From the NCBI RefSeq assembly GCF_018860545.1, contig NZ_JAHKPN010000003.1, forward strand, positions 1-64,000: a stretch of 64,000 bases of DNA. Direction: 5' to 3'. Of the stretch, positions 33,396 through 42,529 are shown piece after piece. Numbering within the stretch: the first letter of the stretch is position 1; each line of letters opens with the position of its first letter. The stretch comes from Winogradskyella psychrotolerans (GTDB taxonomy: Bacteria > Bacteroidota > Bacteroidia > Flavobacteriales > Flavobacteriaceae). Made by a program: the position numbers and the translations under genes. Under the pieces are notes generated by a model. The model saw only the letters and a list, made by a program, of their open reading frames with translations, was not told the origin of the DNA and did not search any database.

Positions 33396-34625
33396 ATGAT
33401 TCGCTGGATACTATTTGCTCTTTTATTTTTAATGATCACGCTCTATGGTTTTCAAGCTGTAAGAACAGTAACCAAACAGATGTGGGTTTACTATCTGTTT
33501 TTTGGTATTGCTATTCTAGTGGCCGGCAATTTTATTGTTCAGTTTACCATGTCTAGTGAAGGTCGAGTTTTAACAACGGCTAAAAGTTTTGCTTTTGGAT
33601 TCTTATTGGCATTTATGGCGTTTAATTTAGTGATAATACCATTCTTAATTGGTGAAGATATCATTAGAGGAATTATTGGGTTATACGATAAATTTGTCAC
33701 TAAAAACGAGACGTTTCATGCGCCATCACGCCGAAAGTTTGTGAGTCAAGTCGCCTTAGGGTTGGCAGCAATTCCGTTTTCGTCATTACTTTATGGTATG
33801 TTTAAAGGGAAGTATGATTTTAGAGTTCTCAACTACACCCTTCATTTTGAAGATCTACCAGAGGCTTTTGATGGGTATAAACTCACTCAAATTAGTGATA
33901 TACATTCGGGTAGTTTTGATAATAAGGAAAAGATTGAATATGCCGTCGATTTAATTAATGAGCAGCAATCAGATGTATTATTGTTTACAGGTGATATGGT
34001 GAATAATAAAGCCTCTGAAATGTTACCTTGGAAGGATACTTTTGCGAAGTTGAAAGCTAAAGATGGTAAGTTTTCTGTTTTAGGTAATCATGATTATGGG
34101 GATTATGTCGATTGGAATTCGCCAGAAGACAAAGCTCAAAACCTTGAAGATTTAAAAACCATTCAAAAAGATATAGGATTTGATTTGTTATTAAATGAAA
34201 GCCGCTACCTTGAAAAAGATGGTCAGCGTTTAGCGTTGGTGGGAGTAGAGAATTGGGGAAAAGGTGGTTTTAAAAAGGCTGGAAATTTAGAAAAAGCGTC
34301 CTCAGAAATAAATGCCGATGATTTTAAAATATTAATGTCACACGATCCAAGTCATTGGGAAGCCAAGGTGCTTAACGATCCGTATCATTATCACTTAACG
34401 TTAAGTGGCCATACACATGGTATGCAATTTGGAATTGAAATTCCGGGTTGGATCAAATGGAGTCCAGCAAAATGGAGGTATAAACAATGGGCAGGAATTT
34501 ATACGGAATTAGATCAGTATATTAATGTTAATAGAGGTTTTGGCTATTTAGGTTATCCAGGTCGTGTGGGTATTTGGCCAGAAATCACGGTGATTGAACT
34601 CAAAAAAGGTCCGAAAAGTGCGTAA
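33396..34625 (+). CDS. Membrane-anchored metallophosphoesterase
   Basis: 409 residues. Three or four N-terminal membrane helices (about 1-95) are followed by a twin-Arg-like RRKFVSQVALGL segment. The calcineurin-like domain (about 160-400) has its five metal motifs in order: SDIHSG, GDMVNN, GNHDYGD, SHDP and GHTHG. This matches the YkuE/YaeI-type enzymes; members of this group act as UDP-2,3-diacylglucosamine or phospholipid-linked hydrolases, but the substrate here is not known. No operon partner is evident; the thioredoxin-fold gene starts 107 bp downstream on the same strand. Confidence 0.88.
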   Translation: MIRWILFALLFLMITLYGFQAVRTVTKQMWVYYLFFGIAILVAGNFIVQFTMSSEGRVLTTAKSFAFGFLLAFMAFNLVIIPFLIGEDIIRGIIGLYDKFVTKNETFHAPSRRKFVSQVALGLAAIPFSSLLYGMFKGKYDFRVLNYTLHFEDLPEAFDGYKLTQISDIHSGSFDNKEKIEYAVDLINEQQSDVLLFTGDMVNNKASEMLPWKDTFAKLKAKDGKFSVLGNHDYGDYVDWNSPEDKAQNLEDLKTIQKDIGFDLLLNESRYLEKDGQRLALVGVENWGKGGFKKAGNLEKASSEINADDFKILMSHDPSHWEAKVLNDPYHYHLTLSGHTHGMQFGIEIPGWIKWSPAKWRYKQWAGIYTELDQYINVNRGFGYLGYPGRVGIWPEITVIELKKGPKSA

Positions 34626-34732
34626 TTGTAAAGAATTGCTTATTTTTATGATATAAGTAGTGAATTTATACGGCTTAGCTTTAGGGCTATGCCAATTTGA
34701 AAAGCTTATGTATTTGACTAAAACTATACTGT

Positions 34733-35029
34733 ATGTCAAAATTTGGGGAATTAATAGATGTTGAAATTCCAGTACTTCTGGACTTCTACACAGAAAATGA
34801 CAATCAATCTATAGCTATGCATCCTATTCTTAGAGATGTTGCTGCAGCTTTAGGCGATAAAGCCAGAGTGATTAAAATTGATATTGAGAAAAATAAAGAT
34901 CTCGCAGAAGCTTTACGTGTTAAAGGTTTGCCGACTTTAATAATCTATAAAGGTGGCGAAATGAAATGGCGCCATAGTGGTGGGCAAGATGCTAATACGT
35001 TGATTGGTATTATTCAAGAATACGTTTAG
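34733..35029 (+). CDS. Thioredoxin-fold protein lacking the CxxC motif
   Basis: 98 residues with the whole thioredoxin fold: VLLDFYTENDN in place of FWAxWCGPC, KARVIKIDIEKNKDLAEALRVKGLPTLIIYKGGEMKWRHSG and the cis-Pro loop (GLPT). It has no Cys at all, so it cannot do dithiol exchange. The group is seen in Flavobacteriia as a small cytoplasmic thioredoxin family protein. A binding or chaperone role is inferred. There is no signal peptide. Confidence 0.8.
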   Translation: MSKFGELIDVEIPVLLDFYTENDNQSIAMHPILRDVAAALGDKARVIKIDIEKNKDLAEALRVKGLPTLIIYKGGEMKWRHSGGQDANTLIGIIQEYV

Positions 35030-35150
35030 AATTATAACTACAATAGATGTCTTATCTAAGGCAATCATAATTTGGCTTAAATCATAATTAGTAATTGGTT
35101 GACATAGGTATATCTCCTATCTATCAAAGATGCGACAGCTTTCAACAGCA

Positions 35151-35843
35151 TCAATTTAAACTTTTAAAAACAAACCCTCGCGTACTAAAATAATCTAAAA
35201 CCTTAGGAAGCGCATGCTTTAAATTTCGAGAAGCCTTTAGACTATCATGGAATACAATGATACTGCCTTCTTTAGCTGTAGAGGTTACATTCTGAAGACA
35301 GGCGTCTTCTGATACAGCTTTATCCCAATCATAAGATAATACATCCCATAAAACAATTTTATAACCTAAGTCTTGAAGTTGTTTACGCTGTTTAGATTTA
35401 AACTTTCCGTATGGTGGGCGAAAAATTTTAAAATTCCAATGTTCAAATTCCAAATTGTCAAGCTGAGTATTTTGAGTTTTGGAATTTAGTAATTGGATTT
35501 GGGAATTGATTAATTCTTCAGTTTTAATGACATCATCAAGATAATCTTTTGTTTTGTGCTTCCAGCCTTTTAAATGATTGTAAGTATGGTTTCCAATGGT
35601 ATGACCTTTTAAAATAATAGTTTGAAAAAGTTCAGGATGCTTTTCAATATTATTTCCAATACAAAAGAAAGTCGCTTTAGCATTATAAACGTCTAATGTG
35701 GAAAGTACCCAATCTGTAATTTCAGGAGTTGGGCCATCATCAAACGTTAAATAGAGCTCTTTGTTTTTGGTATTGATATTCCAGATAAAATTTGGGAACA
35801 CTAGTTTTACAATGCCGGGCGTTTTAACTGGAATGATCTGCAT
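35151..35843 (-). CDS. Polysaccharide deacetylase family protein (NodB-like)
   Basis: 230 residues. NodB homology motifs: LTFDDGPTPEITDWVLSTL (motif 1, catalytic Asp and metal Asp), HTIGNHTYNHLKGW (motif 2, metal His pair), FRPPYGKFKSKQ (motif 3), YDWDK (motif 4) and IIVFHDS (motif 5). All metal-site residues are present, so it is likely an active carbohydrate N- or O-deacetylase. No classical signal peptide is seen. It starts 7 bp after the DUF2723 gene stop and is probably co-transcribed with it, which suggests an envelope or glycan role. Confidence 0.88.
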   Translation of the reverse strand: MQIIPVKTPGIVKLVFPNFIWNINTKNKELYLTFDDGPTPEITDWVLSTLDVYNAKATFFCIGNNIEKHPELFQTIILKGHTIGNHTYNHLKGWKHKTKDYLDDVIKTEELINSQIQLLNSKTQNTQLDNLEFEHWNFKIFRPPYGKFKSKQRKQLQDLGYKIVLWDVLSYDWDKAVSEDACLQNVTSTAKEGSIIVFHDSLKASRNLKHALPKVLDYFSTRGFVFKSLN

Positions 35844-35850
35844 GCATACC

Positions 35851-38800
35851 TTAATTTTCTGGCGCTATAAGATCTATAGTGTCCGTAGTCATTTCTTGTA
35901 AATCTAAATCGTTAGGTATTTCAGGTAATTCATCTTCATTATAACGATTCATAAGTTCATCAAATAAGCTCAAATAGCTATTAAACGTCTTTGTTTCTTG
36001 TAAAGCAAATTCTTTATCATTGTAGATGACTAAAATATCAATTAGACCTCTGTAGCGTTGAATATCTAAATAAATATCTTCGCCAACCATACGTTCTTGA
36101 TTTTCTAACGAAAGACCACTGTAATACACCAAATTTTCTTGATATTTTTTAGCCACATCTTTGTAAAGTGCACGTCCTTTTTCAATATTACCTATTTCAT
36201 AATACGCGCTAACATAAGGTTCTAATAAAGAGTAAAAACCAAATTTATCTACAGGCATTTTTTCCATAGCGATGTCTGCTATTTCTTCCGCTTTATCTAG
36301 TTTGTCTTCATTAATAAGTTGCTCTATTAAGCGTGCTAAATTGCCTCTATAAGTGATACCGTTTCTTCGCGTTTCAATATCATAATACATGTCTTCTCCG
36401 CTACCTCCCCATTTCCAATTCTTAACCATGTTGTACATTAGATCTGGATCTACACGTCCCATGTCATAAGGATTAGCTTTATCAACAGGTGTTTTAATTG
36501 GCACCAATTTGTAACACATGCCATCAAGTTGTAAATAGTCTTTTAGCCAAACATAATCTTCAGCTCCAAAGGCACCTCCCGTGAAATATATTGGACGCTC
36601 CCAATTATTATTAGCAATGATGTCTAACATTAAGAGGCGATTTTTATAAAGGTAACTCCCTTCAATTTGAGTGTATAGGTTGTCTTCTATTTTATCTGCA
36701 TCTTTTGGTTTAACCACACCATTCTTTAGTACCACGTCCTTGTTTACAGGAATACTAATATTTCGGGTAGGGAAATAATTTGTACTCAATAAGTGAGTTG
36801 GGTACTGACTTGGGTCTTCCCCTTGCATTTCAACAACATGTTTAAATTTAGTATCCGCTCTATCACTAGATATAAAGTCCATAAATCGTTTGATGTCTAT
36901 AGTATCTCTTGTGATTTCTCTTCTAATAATAACATCCCTTGTGCCTCCTCGGTATTGATTATGGGTCAACTGTGAAGGGATTGGGTCACTATCATAAGCC
37001 TTACGCTTCATTTGGTCAATATACCAATCCGTTTGAAATAGACTAGTGTTTACTACACGCACATCTGTACGTACACCTTCAATTTCTTGTAAATACCACA
37101 GTGGGAAAGTGTCGTTATCTCCAATGGTAAATAGAATGGCATTTGGTGCACAGGACTCGAGATACTTACGAGCCATAGAATTGGTTGTGTACTTCCCAGA
37201 ACGATCGTGATCATCCCAGTTATTTGCTGCTAAAACACCAGGTACAATAACAAGACAAGCTAAGGTTACTACAGGAGCTAAAAGTTTGGTTTTTATGTTC
37301 GATTTTAAGAGGTCATAAATAGCGTATACTCCAAAGCCGATCCAAATGGCAAAGACATAGAATGAACCTACAACAGAATAATCACGTTCTCTTGGTTCAA
37401 AAGGTCTTACATTGGTGTAAAACTGAATGGCTAAACCTGTCAGTAAGAAGAACACTAAAAGGACCCAGAACCGTTTTAAATCGGAATACATCAAGAAAAA
37501 GAAACCAATAAGGCCTAATATTAATGGTAAGAAATAATAGGTGTTTCTCGCTTTGTTTTCCAAAACATCAGTTGGTAAATTATCTTGAGACATGCCTATA
37601 TGGATTGAGTCTATAAAGTTTATACCCGAAATCCAATTTCCATTTTTGTGAGTGTATCGTCCTTGGATATCATCTTGTCGTCCTGTGAAATTCCACATAA
37701 AATAGCGCCAATACATATAGCCAAACTGATATTGAAACATGTACATAATATTGTCCATAAAGGACGGTTTTTCAATAATTAAATACTGTTGACCGTAGCG
37801 CTTTAAAAACTGATTATACCCTTCATAATCAATTTCGCCATTGGCAACACGCATTCTGAAATCATTAACGAGCTGATCAAATTGTTGTTTTTCACCAAGG
37901 GCATATTGCGCAGATTGCTCTTCGGTTAAACCAGCATTCATAGCTTCGTTGTACGCACGTGTTTGTAAAGAGGGGTCAACTTTAAAATCAATTAAGCCCG
38001 TAAACATCATGTAGTTTTCAGCATGTTCGGCACTCCACATTCTTGGTAAAATTGAGGCGTGTTCGTGGTTATAATTCTGCTTACTTTTTTCCCATTCGTT
38101 TATAATTACGTATTTCCCAGCTTCATCATCGCGCTCATAATTCTTTTTATCATCAATAAACGGTTCGTCTTTATCGGCACCAGAATATACTTCTGTAAAG
38201 AATGGGCCATAAAATAAGTGCGTTTCAGGGTATTGCTCTAGGTTGTAGTACGCTAAAAGTTCTCTCGCATCTGAAGGGTTGTTTTCGTTAATAACAACTT
38301 GTGCATTGGCACGAATAGGAAGCATCATCCAAGATGAAAATCCTATAAAAATAAACATCAAACACAATACTAAGGTATTGGTGTGTTTCATACCTTTTTG
38401 TCGTGTGTAATTCAGTCCAAAATAAAACAAGGCAATCACCATTAAACCTGTAATAATGGTTCCTGAATTAAATGGTAGGCCTATTGAGTTCACAAAAAAG
38501 ACTTCTAAATAACCAAAGAGTTTTAAGGTAGAAGGTAAAAGTAATTTGAATATAAAAAGTAAAATTGCTGCTGAAGCTATATTGGCAATGATGAAGTTTT
38601 TGACCGTAATGGTTTTGTAATTCTTGAAATAATAAAGCAGACCAATGGCAGGAATGGTTAGTAGTCCCATAAAGTGAACTCCAAACGATAGCCCAATCAC
38701 AAAAGCAATAAGGATTAACCAGCGGTTACCTCGTGGTTCATTCATGTCGCGTTCCCAACGTAAACCTAAATAAAATAAAACCGCCATAATTAAGGTAGCC

Positions 38801-39249
38801 ATGGCATAAACCTCTGTTTCAACAGCATTAAACCAAAATGAATCCGTAAACGTAAATGCTAAACTGCCCACTAAGGCACTACCTAAAATAGCATAAGCTT
38901 TACTTGTGTCTTTGTCCTCATTATATTTAGTAAGCTTTACAAGTAAAAGACTAATTGTCCAAAACATAAAAAGAATGGTAAATGCACTTGCAACACCACT
39001 CATCATATTCATTATGGCTCCAATCTGTGAGGGTTCTAAAGCAAACATTGAGAAGAACGCACCTAACATTTGAAATAATGGAGCTCCTGGTGGATGGCCG
39101 ACTTGTAATTTGGAAGAGGTTAAAATATACTCTCCAGCATCCCAAAAACTAACGGTTGGTTCTATAGTTAATCCGTAAACTACAACTGCTACTGCAAAAA
39201 CAGACCATCCTAAGATGTTGTTCCACTTTTTAAAGTTAAAATCTTTCAT
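35851..39249 (-). CDS. DUF2723 membrane protein, glycosyltransferase-like
   Basis: 1132 residues, the usual size for the Bacteroidota DUF2723 family. It has about a dozen membrane helices, mostly in residues 10-320 and 570-690. Near the N-terminus the motif SFWDAGEYILTSSKLQVGHPPGAPLFQML resembles the D-E and HPPG loop of protein O-mannosyltransferase/GT-C enzymes. The soluble C-terminal half includes NNWDDHDRSGKYT and FTIGDNDTFPLWYLQ, and ends with TPR-like helices. The family is inferred to act in protein O-glycosylation in Bacteroidota; this is a family-level guess. It is coupled to a polysaccharide deacetylase gene 7 bp downstream. Confidence 0.85.
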   Translation of the reverse strand: MKDFNFKKWNNILGWSVFAVAVVVYGLTIEPTVSFWDAGEYILTSSKLQVGHPPGAPLFQMLGAFFSMFALEPSQIGAIMNMMSGVASAFTILFMFWTISLLLVKLTKYNEDKDTSKAYAILGSALVGSLAFTFTDSFWFNAVETEVYAMATLIMAVLFYLGLRWERDMNEPRGNRWLILIAFVIGLSFGVHFMGLLTIPAIGLLYYFKNYKTITVKNFIIANIASAAILLFIFKLLLPSTLKLFGYLEVFFVNSIGLPFNSGTIITGLMVIALFYFGLNYTRQKGMKHTNTLVLCLMFIFIGFSSWMMLPIRANAQVVINENNPSDARELLAYYNLEQYPETHLFYGPFFTEVYSGADKDEPFIDDKKNYERDDEAGKYVIINEWEKSKQNYNHEHASILPRMWSAEHAENYMMFTGLIDFKVDPSLQTRAYNEAMNAGLTEEQSAQYALGEKQQFDQLVNDFRMRVANGEIDYEGYNQFLKRYGQQYLIIEKPSFMDNIMYMFQYQFGYMYWRYFMWNFTGRQDDIQGRYTHKNGNWISGINFIDSIHIGMSQDNLPTDVLENKARNTYYFLPLILGLIGFFFLMYSDLKRFWVLLVFFLLTGLAIQFYTNVRPFEPRERDYSVVGSFYVFAIWIGFGVYAIYDLLKSNIKTKLLAPVVTLACLVIVPGVLAANNWDDHDRSGKYTTNSMARKYLESCAPNAILFTIGDNDTFPLWYLQEIEGVRTDVRVVNTSLFQTDWYIDQMKRKAYDSDPIPSQLTHNQYRGGTRDVIIRREITRDTIDIKRFMDFISSDRADTKFKHVVEMQGEDPSQYPTHLLSTNYFPTRNISIPVNKDVVLKNGVVKPKDADKIEDNLYTQIEGSYLYKNRLLMLDIIANNNWERPIYFTGGAFGAEDYVWLKDYLQLDGMCYKLVPIKTPVDKANPYDMGRVDPDLMYNMVKNWKWGGSGEDMYYDIETRRNGITYRGNLARLIEQLINEDKLDKAEEIADIAMEKMPVDKFGFYSLLEPYVSAYYEIGNIEKGRALYKDVAKKYQENLVYYSGLSLENQERMVGEDIYLDIQRYRGLIDILVIYNDKEFALQETKTFNSYLSLFDELMNRYNEDELPEIPNDLDLQEMTTDTIDLIAPEN

Positions 39250-39350
39250 GAAAACGTTGCTTATTAATGCTGGCGAATTTACTAATTAATCCCTAAAAGC
39301 CTACATTTTTAAGTTAACGTTAAGTATTTTAAAAAATTTTCTTCTTTTTT

Positions 39351-39381
39351 TTTGTCAAAGTAAAACTTTGTATTAAATTTG
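39351..39381 (+). promoter_or_regulatory. Promoter of tRNA-Gln
   Basis: TTTG at 39351-39354, 19 nt, then TAAATTTG at 39374-39381: a full match to the Bacteroidetes sigma-A consensus, 20 nt upstream of the tRNA. Confidence 0.75.
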
Positions 39382-39400
39382 CACCCTCAAAATGAGAGAT

Positions 39401-39474
39401 TGGCCTATGGTGTAACTGGCTAACACATCTGTTTTTGGTACAGAAGAGTCTAGGTTCGAAACCTAGTAGGCCAA
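39401..39474 (+). tRNA. tRNA-Gln (anticodon TTG)
   Basis: The 74-nt cloverleaf has acceptor stem TGGCCTA/TAGGCCA with discriminator A, anticodon stem TCTGT/ACAGA around loop TTTTGGT (anticodon TTG), and a T-arm with GTTCGAA. The U1-A72 first pair is typical of tRNA-Gln. CCA is not encoded. Confidence 0.95.
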
Positions 39475-39483
39475 CTAAAGTTT

Positions 39484-39517
39484 AAATCCTAATTCAGAAA
39501 TGAATTAGGATTTTTTT
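39484..39517 (+). terminator. Terminator after tRNA-Gln
   Basis: AAATCCTAATTC, loop AGAAAT, GAATTAGGATTT then T: a perfect 12-bp stem, 10 nt after the tRNA end. Confidence 0.85.
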
Positions 39518-39617
39518 ATTTAAGTCTTTCTGTACAATAGCTGGGAGTATAGTGCTAAGGTCCATCTAAATACCTTTGTAATAAATACTATAGCTTTATA
39601 AAAGTATTAAAAACAAC

Positions 39618-39647
39618 AAAGAGGAAGGCTTTGAAGGCATCCTCTTT
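39618..39647 (-). terminator. Hairpin downstream of the universal stress protein gene
   Basis: AAAGAGGA and TCCTCTTT enclose 14 nt. It lies 78 nt after the stop of the minus-strand gene at 39725 and is followed by T/G-rich sequence. Moderate terminator candidate. Confidence 0.45.
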
Positions 39648-39724
39648 ATTAGGGGGGAGTCGAAACATGTTTTTCAAAACTTAAACTATGAAGTCTTAGT
39701 TTTTAAGTTTAAAAGTGAAGTAAT

Positions 39725-40549
39725 TTATATTTTAAACGTAATCACAGGTCGTTTTGCATGATTTACCAAATCTTCACTGATACTACCATTGAAGAAATGC
39801 GCAATGCCTTGTCTGCCATGTGTGCTAATTCCTATAAGGTCTGCATCTATATCTTTGGAAAAATTTAAAACCCCTTGTTCAACAGTGTGATCGTTGTGTA
39901 TGGTAATGGTGTAATTATCAAAATCTTGTCCGGAAATAAAATCATTGACTCTAGATTTTGCTTCATACGATGTCAAAAAATTGCCAGACGTAATTACCAA
40001 GAGTAAATGGATTTTTGACCCAAAGGCTTTAGCGAATTTTACAGCTTGTTTATAAGTTTCTTTATTGTCGTTTTTAAAATCGGAAGCGAATACAAAGTTA
40101 GAAACCTTAAAGTTATGATGTTCATTTTTGATAACTAATACAGGTACTTCGGAAGAGCGAACCACTTTTTCTGCATTAGAACCCACAAACATTTCTTTTA
40201 TGCCTGTTGCACCATGAGACCCCATAATAATTAAGTCAATATTAAATTCATTGCAAGAATCTTTAATTTCGTCAAATGTTATGTCAGCCTTAACTGTTTC
40301 GTGTATCGTTATGTTTTCTAAATAGTCTTGTGCCATTAGATTTTCGAATCTTTTTCGTGCCAAATTCATAAAAAACAAGGTTTCAGGAATATCGCTTTCA
40401 GCGTGTCCAGGGTCTGGATGTTGCATTGGTATTTCCATCATATGCAATAAATAAATTTCTGCATTGTAAGTTTTCGCTAGCATAGCAGCTACTTTTAGAG
40501 CGTTTTCTGCTTGCTCCGAAAAATCTGTTGGAACTAATATTCTATTCAT
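39725..40549 (-). CDS. Universal stress protein, tandem Usp domains
   Basis: 274 residues with two UspA folds (about 1-140 and 145-274). Domain 1: MNRILVPTDFSEQAENALKVA and IIMGSHGATGIKEMFVGSNAEKVVRSSEVPVLVI, the G-x-x-G, G-S/N nucleotide-binding signature. Domain 2: FVFASDFKNDNKETYKQAVKFA and GISTHGRQGIAHFFNGSISEDLVNHAKRPVI. It is cytoplasmic, probably binding ATP or AMP and responding to stress. It is divergent from rimP. Confidence 0.9.
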   Translation of the reverse strand: MNRILVPTDFSEQAENALKVAAMLAKTYNAEIYLLHMMEIPMQHPDPGHAESDIPETLFFMNLARKRFENLMAQDYLENITIHETVKADITFDEIKDSCNEFNIDLIIMGSHGATGIKEMFVGSNAEKVVRSSEVPVLVIKNEHHNFKVSNFVFASDFKNDNKETYKQAVKFAKAFGSKIHLLLVITSGNFLTSYEAKSRVNDFISGQDFDNYTITIHNDHTVEQGVLNFSKDIDADLIGISTHGRQGIAHFFNGSISEDLVNHAKRPVITFKI

Positions 40550-40607
40550 ATTTATTGATTTATGTTAGTTCTTCTAAATTTAAGAAAATAAATCCACATT
40601 ACATAGC

Positions 40608-40639
40608 TTGGGTAATTTAATATAAAATACGTATATTTG
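40608..40639 (+). promoter_or_regulatory. Promoter of the rimP-nusA-infB operon
   Basis: TTG at 40608-40610, 21 nt, then TATATTTG at 40632-40639 (TAnnTTTG). The expected start is near 40646, giving a leader of about 58 nt to rimP. Confidence 0.65.
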
Positions 40640-40657
40640 CACCGTTATTTACTAAAA

Positions 40658-40711
40658 ATGAATAAGCGAGAGGACGAAAAGTCCTCTCTTTTTATATCAA
40701 GAAATGATTAA
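40658..40711 (+). CDS. Putative 17-codon leader ORF before rimP
   Basis: ATG at 40658 encodes MNKREDEKSSLFISRND and stops at 40711, overlapping the rimP start (40704) in another frame. The terminator-like hairpin at 40668-40693 lies within it. Translation of this ORF would cover the hairpin, so it could couple ribosome movement to read-through. It may be fortuitous. Confidence 0.35.
   Translation: MNKREDEKSSLFISRND
40668..40693 (+). terminator. Terminator-like hairpin (possible attenuator) in the rimP leader
   Basis: GAGAGGAC-GAAAA-GTCCTCTC followed by TTTTT, located after the promoter and 10 nt before the rimP ATG. This is an 8-bp stem with a perfect intrinsic-terminator layout, placed where it would stop the operon transcript unless overcome. 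Confidence 0.7.
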
Positions 40712-41168
40712 GAAAATAGTAGAAGACTTATTACAAACGGCATTAGCAGAAAGACAAGATCTGTTCTTAATAGATTTTTCTATGTCTGGAGATAACGCTA
40801 TAAAAATTGTAATAGATGGTGATAATGGTGTCTTAGTAGAAGATTGTATGTTTATTAGTAGAGCCATTGAACATCATATTGATAGAGAGGAACATGATTT
40901 TTCTTTAGAAGTTTTATCATCTGGTGCAGCATCTCCGTTAATTTTACCAAGACAGTATAATAAGCATATTGGTAGAAATTTAGAAGTAAAGACTTTAGAT
41001 AATCAAGATTTAGAGGGAGAACTCATAGAGGTAAACGAATCTGATGTGGTTTTAAGCTGGAAAGCACGCGAACCAAAACCCGTTGGAAAAGGAAAAGTAA
41101 CAGTGGTTAAAACGGCTACTATTACTTTTGATAATATTAAAGAAGCGAAAGTTAAAATAAAATTTTAA
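40704..41168 (+). CDS. rimP: Ribosome maturation factor RimP
   Basis: 154 residues, normal size. RimP helps assemble the 30S subunit. The N-terminal domain (LFLIDFSMSGDNAIKIVIDGDNGVLVEDCMFISRAIEHHID, LEVLSSGAASPL) carries the family V(D/E)SPGxxxPL-like loop in variant form. The C-terminal Sm-like domain begins at about residue 90 (IGRNLEVKTLDNQDLEGELIEV). It is first in the conserved rimP-nusA-infB order, 12 bp before nusA. Confidence 0.93.
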   Translation: MIKKIVEDLLQTALAERQDLFLIDFSMSGDNAIKIVIDGDNGVLVEDCMFISRAIEHHIDREEHDFSLEVLSSGAASPLILPRQYNKHIGRNLEVKTLDNQDLEGELIEVNESDVVLSWKAREPKPVGKGKVTVVKTATITFDNIKEAKVKIKF

Positions 41169-41180
41169 TTCATATTAATT

Positions 41181-42413
41181 ATGGAAAATGTAGCGTTAAT
41201 TGAGTCATTTTCAGAATTTAAAGACGACAAATTAATAGATAGAGTTACGCTAATGGCGATTCTTGAAGATGTATTGCGTAATGCATTGAAGAAGAAATAT
41301 GGTGATGACGATAATTTTGATATCATTATAAACCCAGATAAAGGTGATTTAGAAATTTGGAGAAACCGTATCGTTGTTGCAGATGGTGAGGTTGAAGAGC
41401 CAAACCAAGAGATAGCGTTGTCAGAAGCTCAGAAAATAGAACCAGATTTTGAAGTTGGTGAAGACGTTGCAGAAGAAGTTAAGTTAATTGACCTTGGAAG
41501 ACGTTCTATCCTTGCATTAAGACAAAATTTAATTTCTAAGATTCACGAGCATGATAACACGAACATCTACAAGCACTTTAAAGAACTTGAAGGTGAGATT
41601 TATACAGCAGAAGTGCATCACATTCGTCATAGAGCAATTATTTTGTTAGACGATGATGGTAATGAAATTATACTTCCGAAAGACAAACAAATTCCTTCAG
41701 ACTTCTTTAGAAAAGGAGAAAATGTAAGAGGAATTATAGAGAGTGTGGAATTAAAAGGAAGCAAGCCGGCAATTATAATGTCTAGAACTTCTCCTGTATT
41801 TCTTGAGAAATTATTTGAACAAGAAATACCAGAAGTTTTTGATGGTTTAATTACGGTTAAAAAAGTAGTACGTATTCCTGGTGAAAAAGCAAAAGTGGCC
41901 GTAGATTCTTATGATGATAGAATTGACCCAGTTGGAGCTTGTGTCGGTATGAAAGGTTCAAGAATTCATGGTATTGTACGTGAATTAGGAAACGAAAATA
42001 TCGATGTTATTAACTATACTAATAATGTTCAACTTTTTGTAACAAGAGCCTTAAGCCCAGCAAGAGTAACATCTTTGAAATTAAACGAAGAGACGATGCG
42101 CGCTGAGGTGTTGTTAAAACCAGAAGAAGTTTCTAAAGCCATTGGTAGAGGTGGTCACAATATTCGTTTAGCTGGTCAGTTAACAGGTTACGAGATTGAT
42201 GTGTTTAGAGAAGGTGCAGAAGAAGATGTTGAATTAAAAGAATTCTCTGATGAAATAGAGGGTTGGGTAATTTCTGAATTTAGCAAAGCTGGTTTAGATA
42301 CTGCGAAAAGTATTTTAGAACAAGATTTAGTTGATTTAGTGAAGCGTACAGATTTAGAAGAAGAAACCATCTTAGATGTCATTAGGATTCTAAGAGAAGA
42401 ATTTGAAGAATAA
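41181..42413 (+). CDS. nusA: Transcription termination/antitermination factor NusA
   Basis: 410 residues, the short Bacteroidota form without the C-terminal acidic repeats. Domains: N-terminal RNA polymerase-binding region (1-125), S1 domain (about 133-200, EIYTAEVHHIRHRAIILLDDDGNEIILPK), KH1 and KH2 (about 200-345, including DRIDPVGACVGMKGSRIHGIVRELGNENIDVI and EVSKAIGRGGHNIRLAGQLTGYEIDV with the GxxG loops). It modulates pausing and termination. In other bacteria it can control its own operon, which is relevant to the hairpin in the rimP leader. Confidence 0.95.
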   Translation: MENVALIESFSEFKDDKLIDRVTLMAILEDVLRNALKKKYGDDDNFDIIINPDKGDLEIWRNRIVVADGEVEEPNQEIALSEAQKIEPDFEVGEDVAEEVKLIDLGRRSILALRQNLISKIHEHDNTNIYKHFKELEGEIYTAEVHHIRHRAIILLDDDGNEIILPKDKQIPSDFFRKGENVRGIIESVELKGSKPAIIMSRTSPVFLEKLFEQEIPEVFDGLITVKKVVRIPGEKAKVAVDSYDDRIDPVGACVGMKGSRIHGIVRELGNENIDVINYTNNVQLFVTRALSPARVTSLKLNEETMRAEVLLKPEEVSKAIGRGGHNIRLAGQLTGYEIDVFREGAEEDVELKEFSDEIEGWVISEFSKAGLDTAKSILEQDLVDLVKRTDLEEETILDVIRILREEFEE

Positions 42414-42529
42414 TATCAAAAAAATATTAAAAATGATTTGTATTATCTCATTTTTAAGTTTAATTGGTATCATATTAATTTTTATTTAAAATTAATATAT
42501 AATATATTTAAGTATTTTACAGGCAGTTT

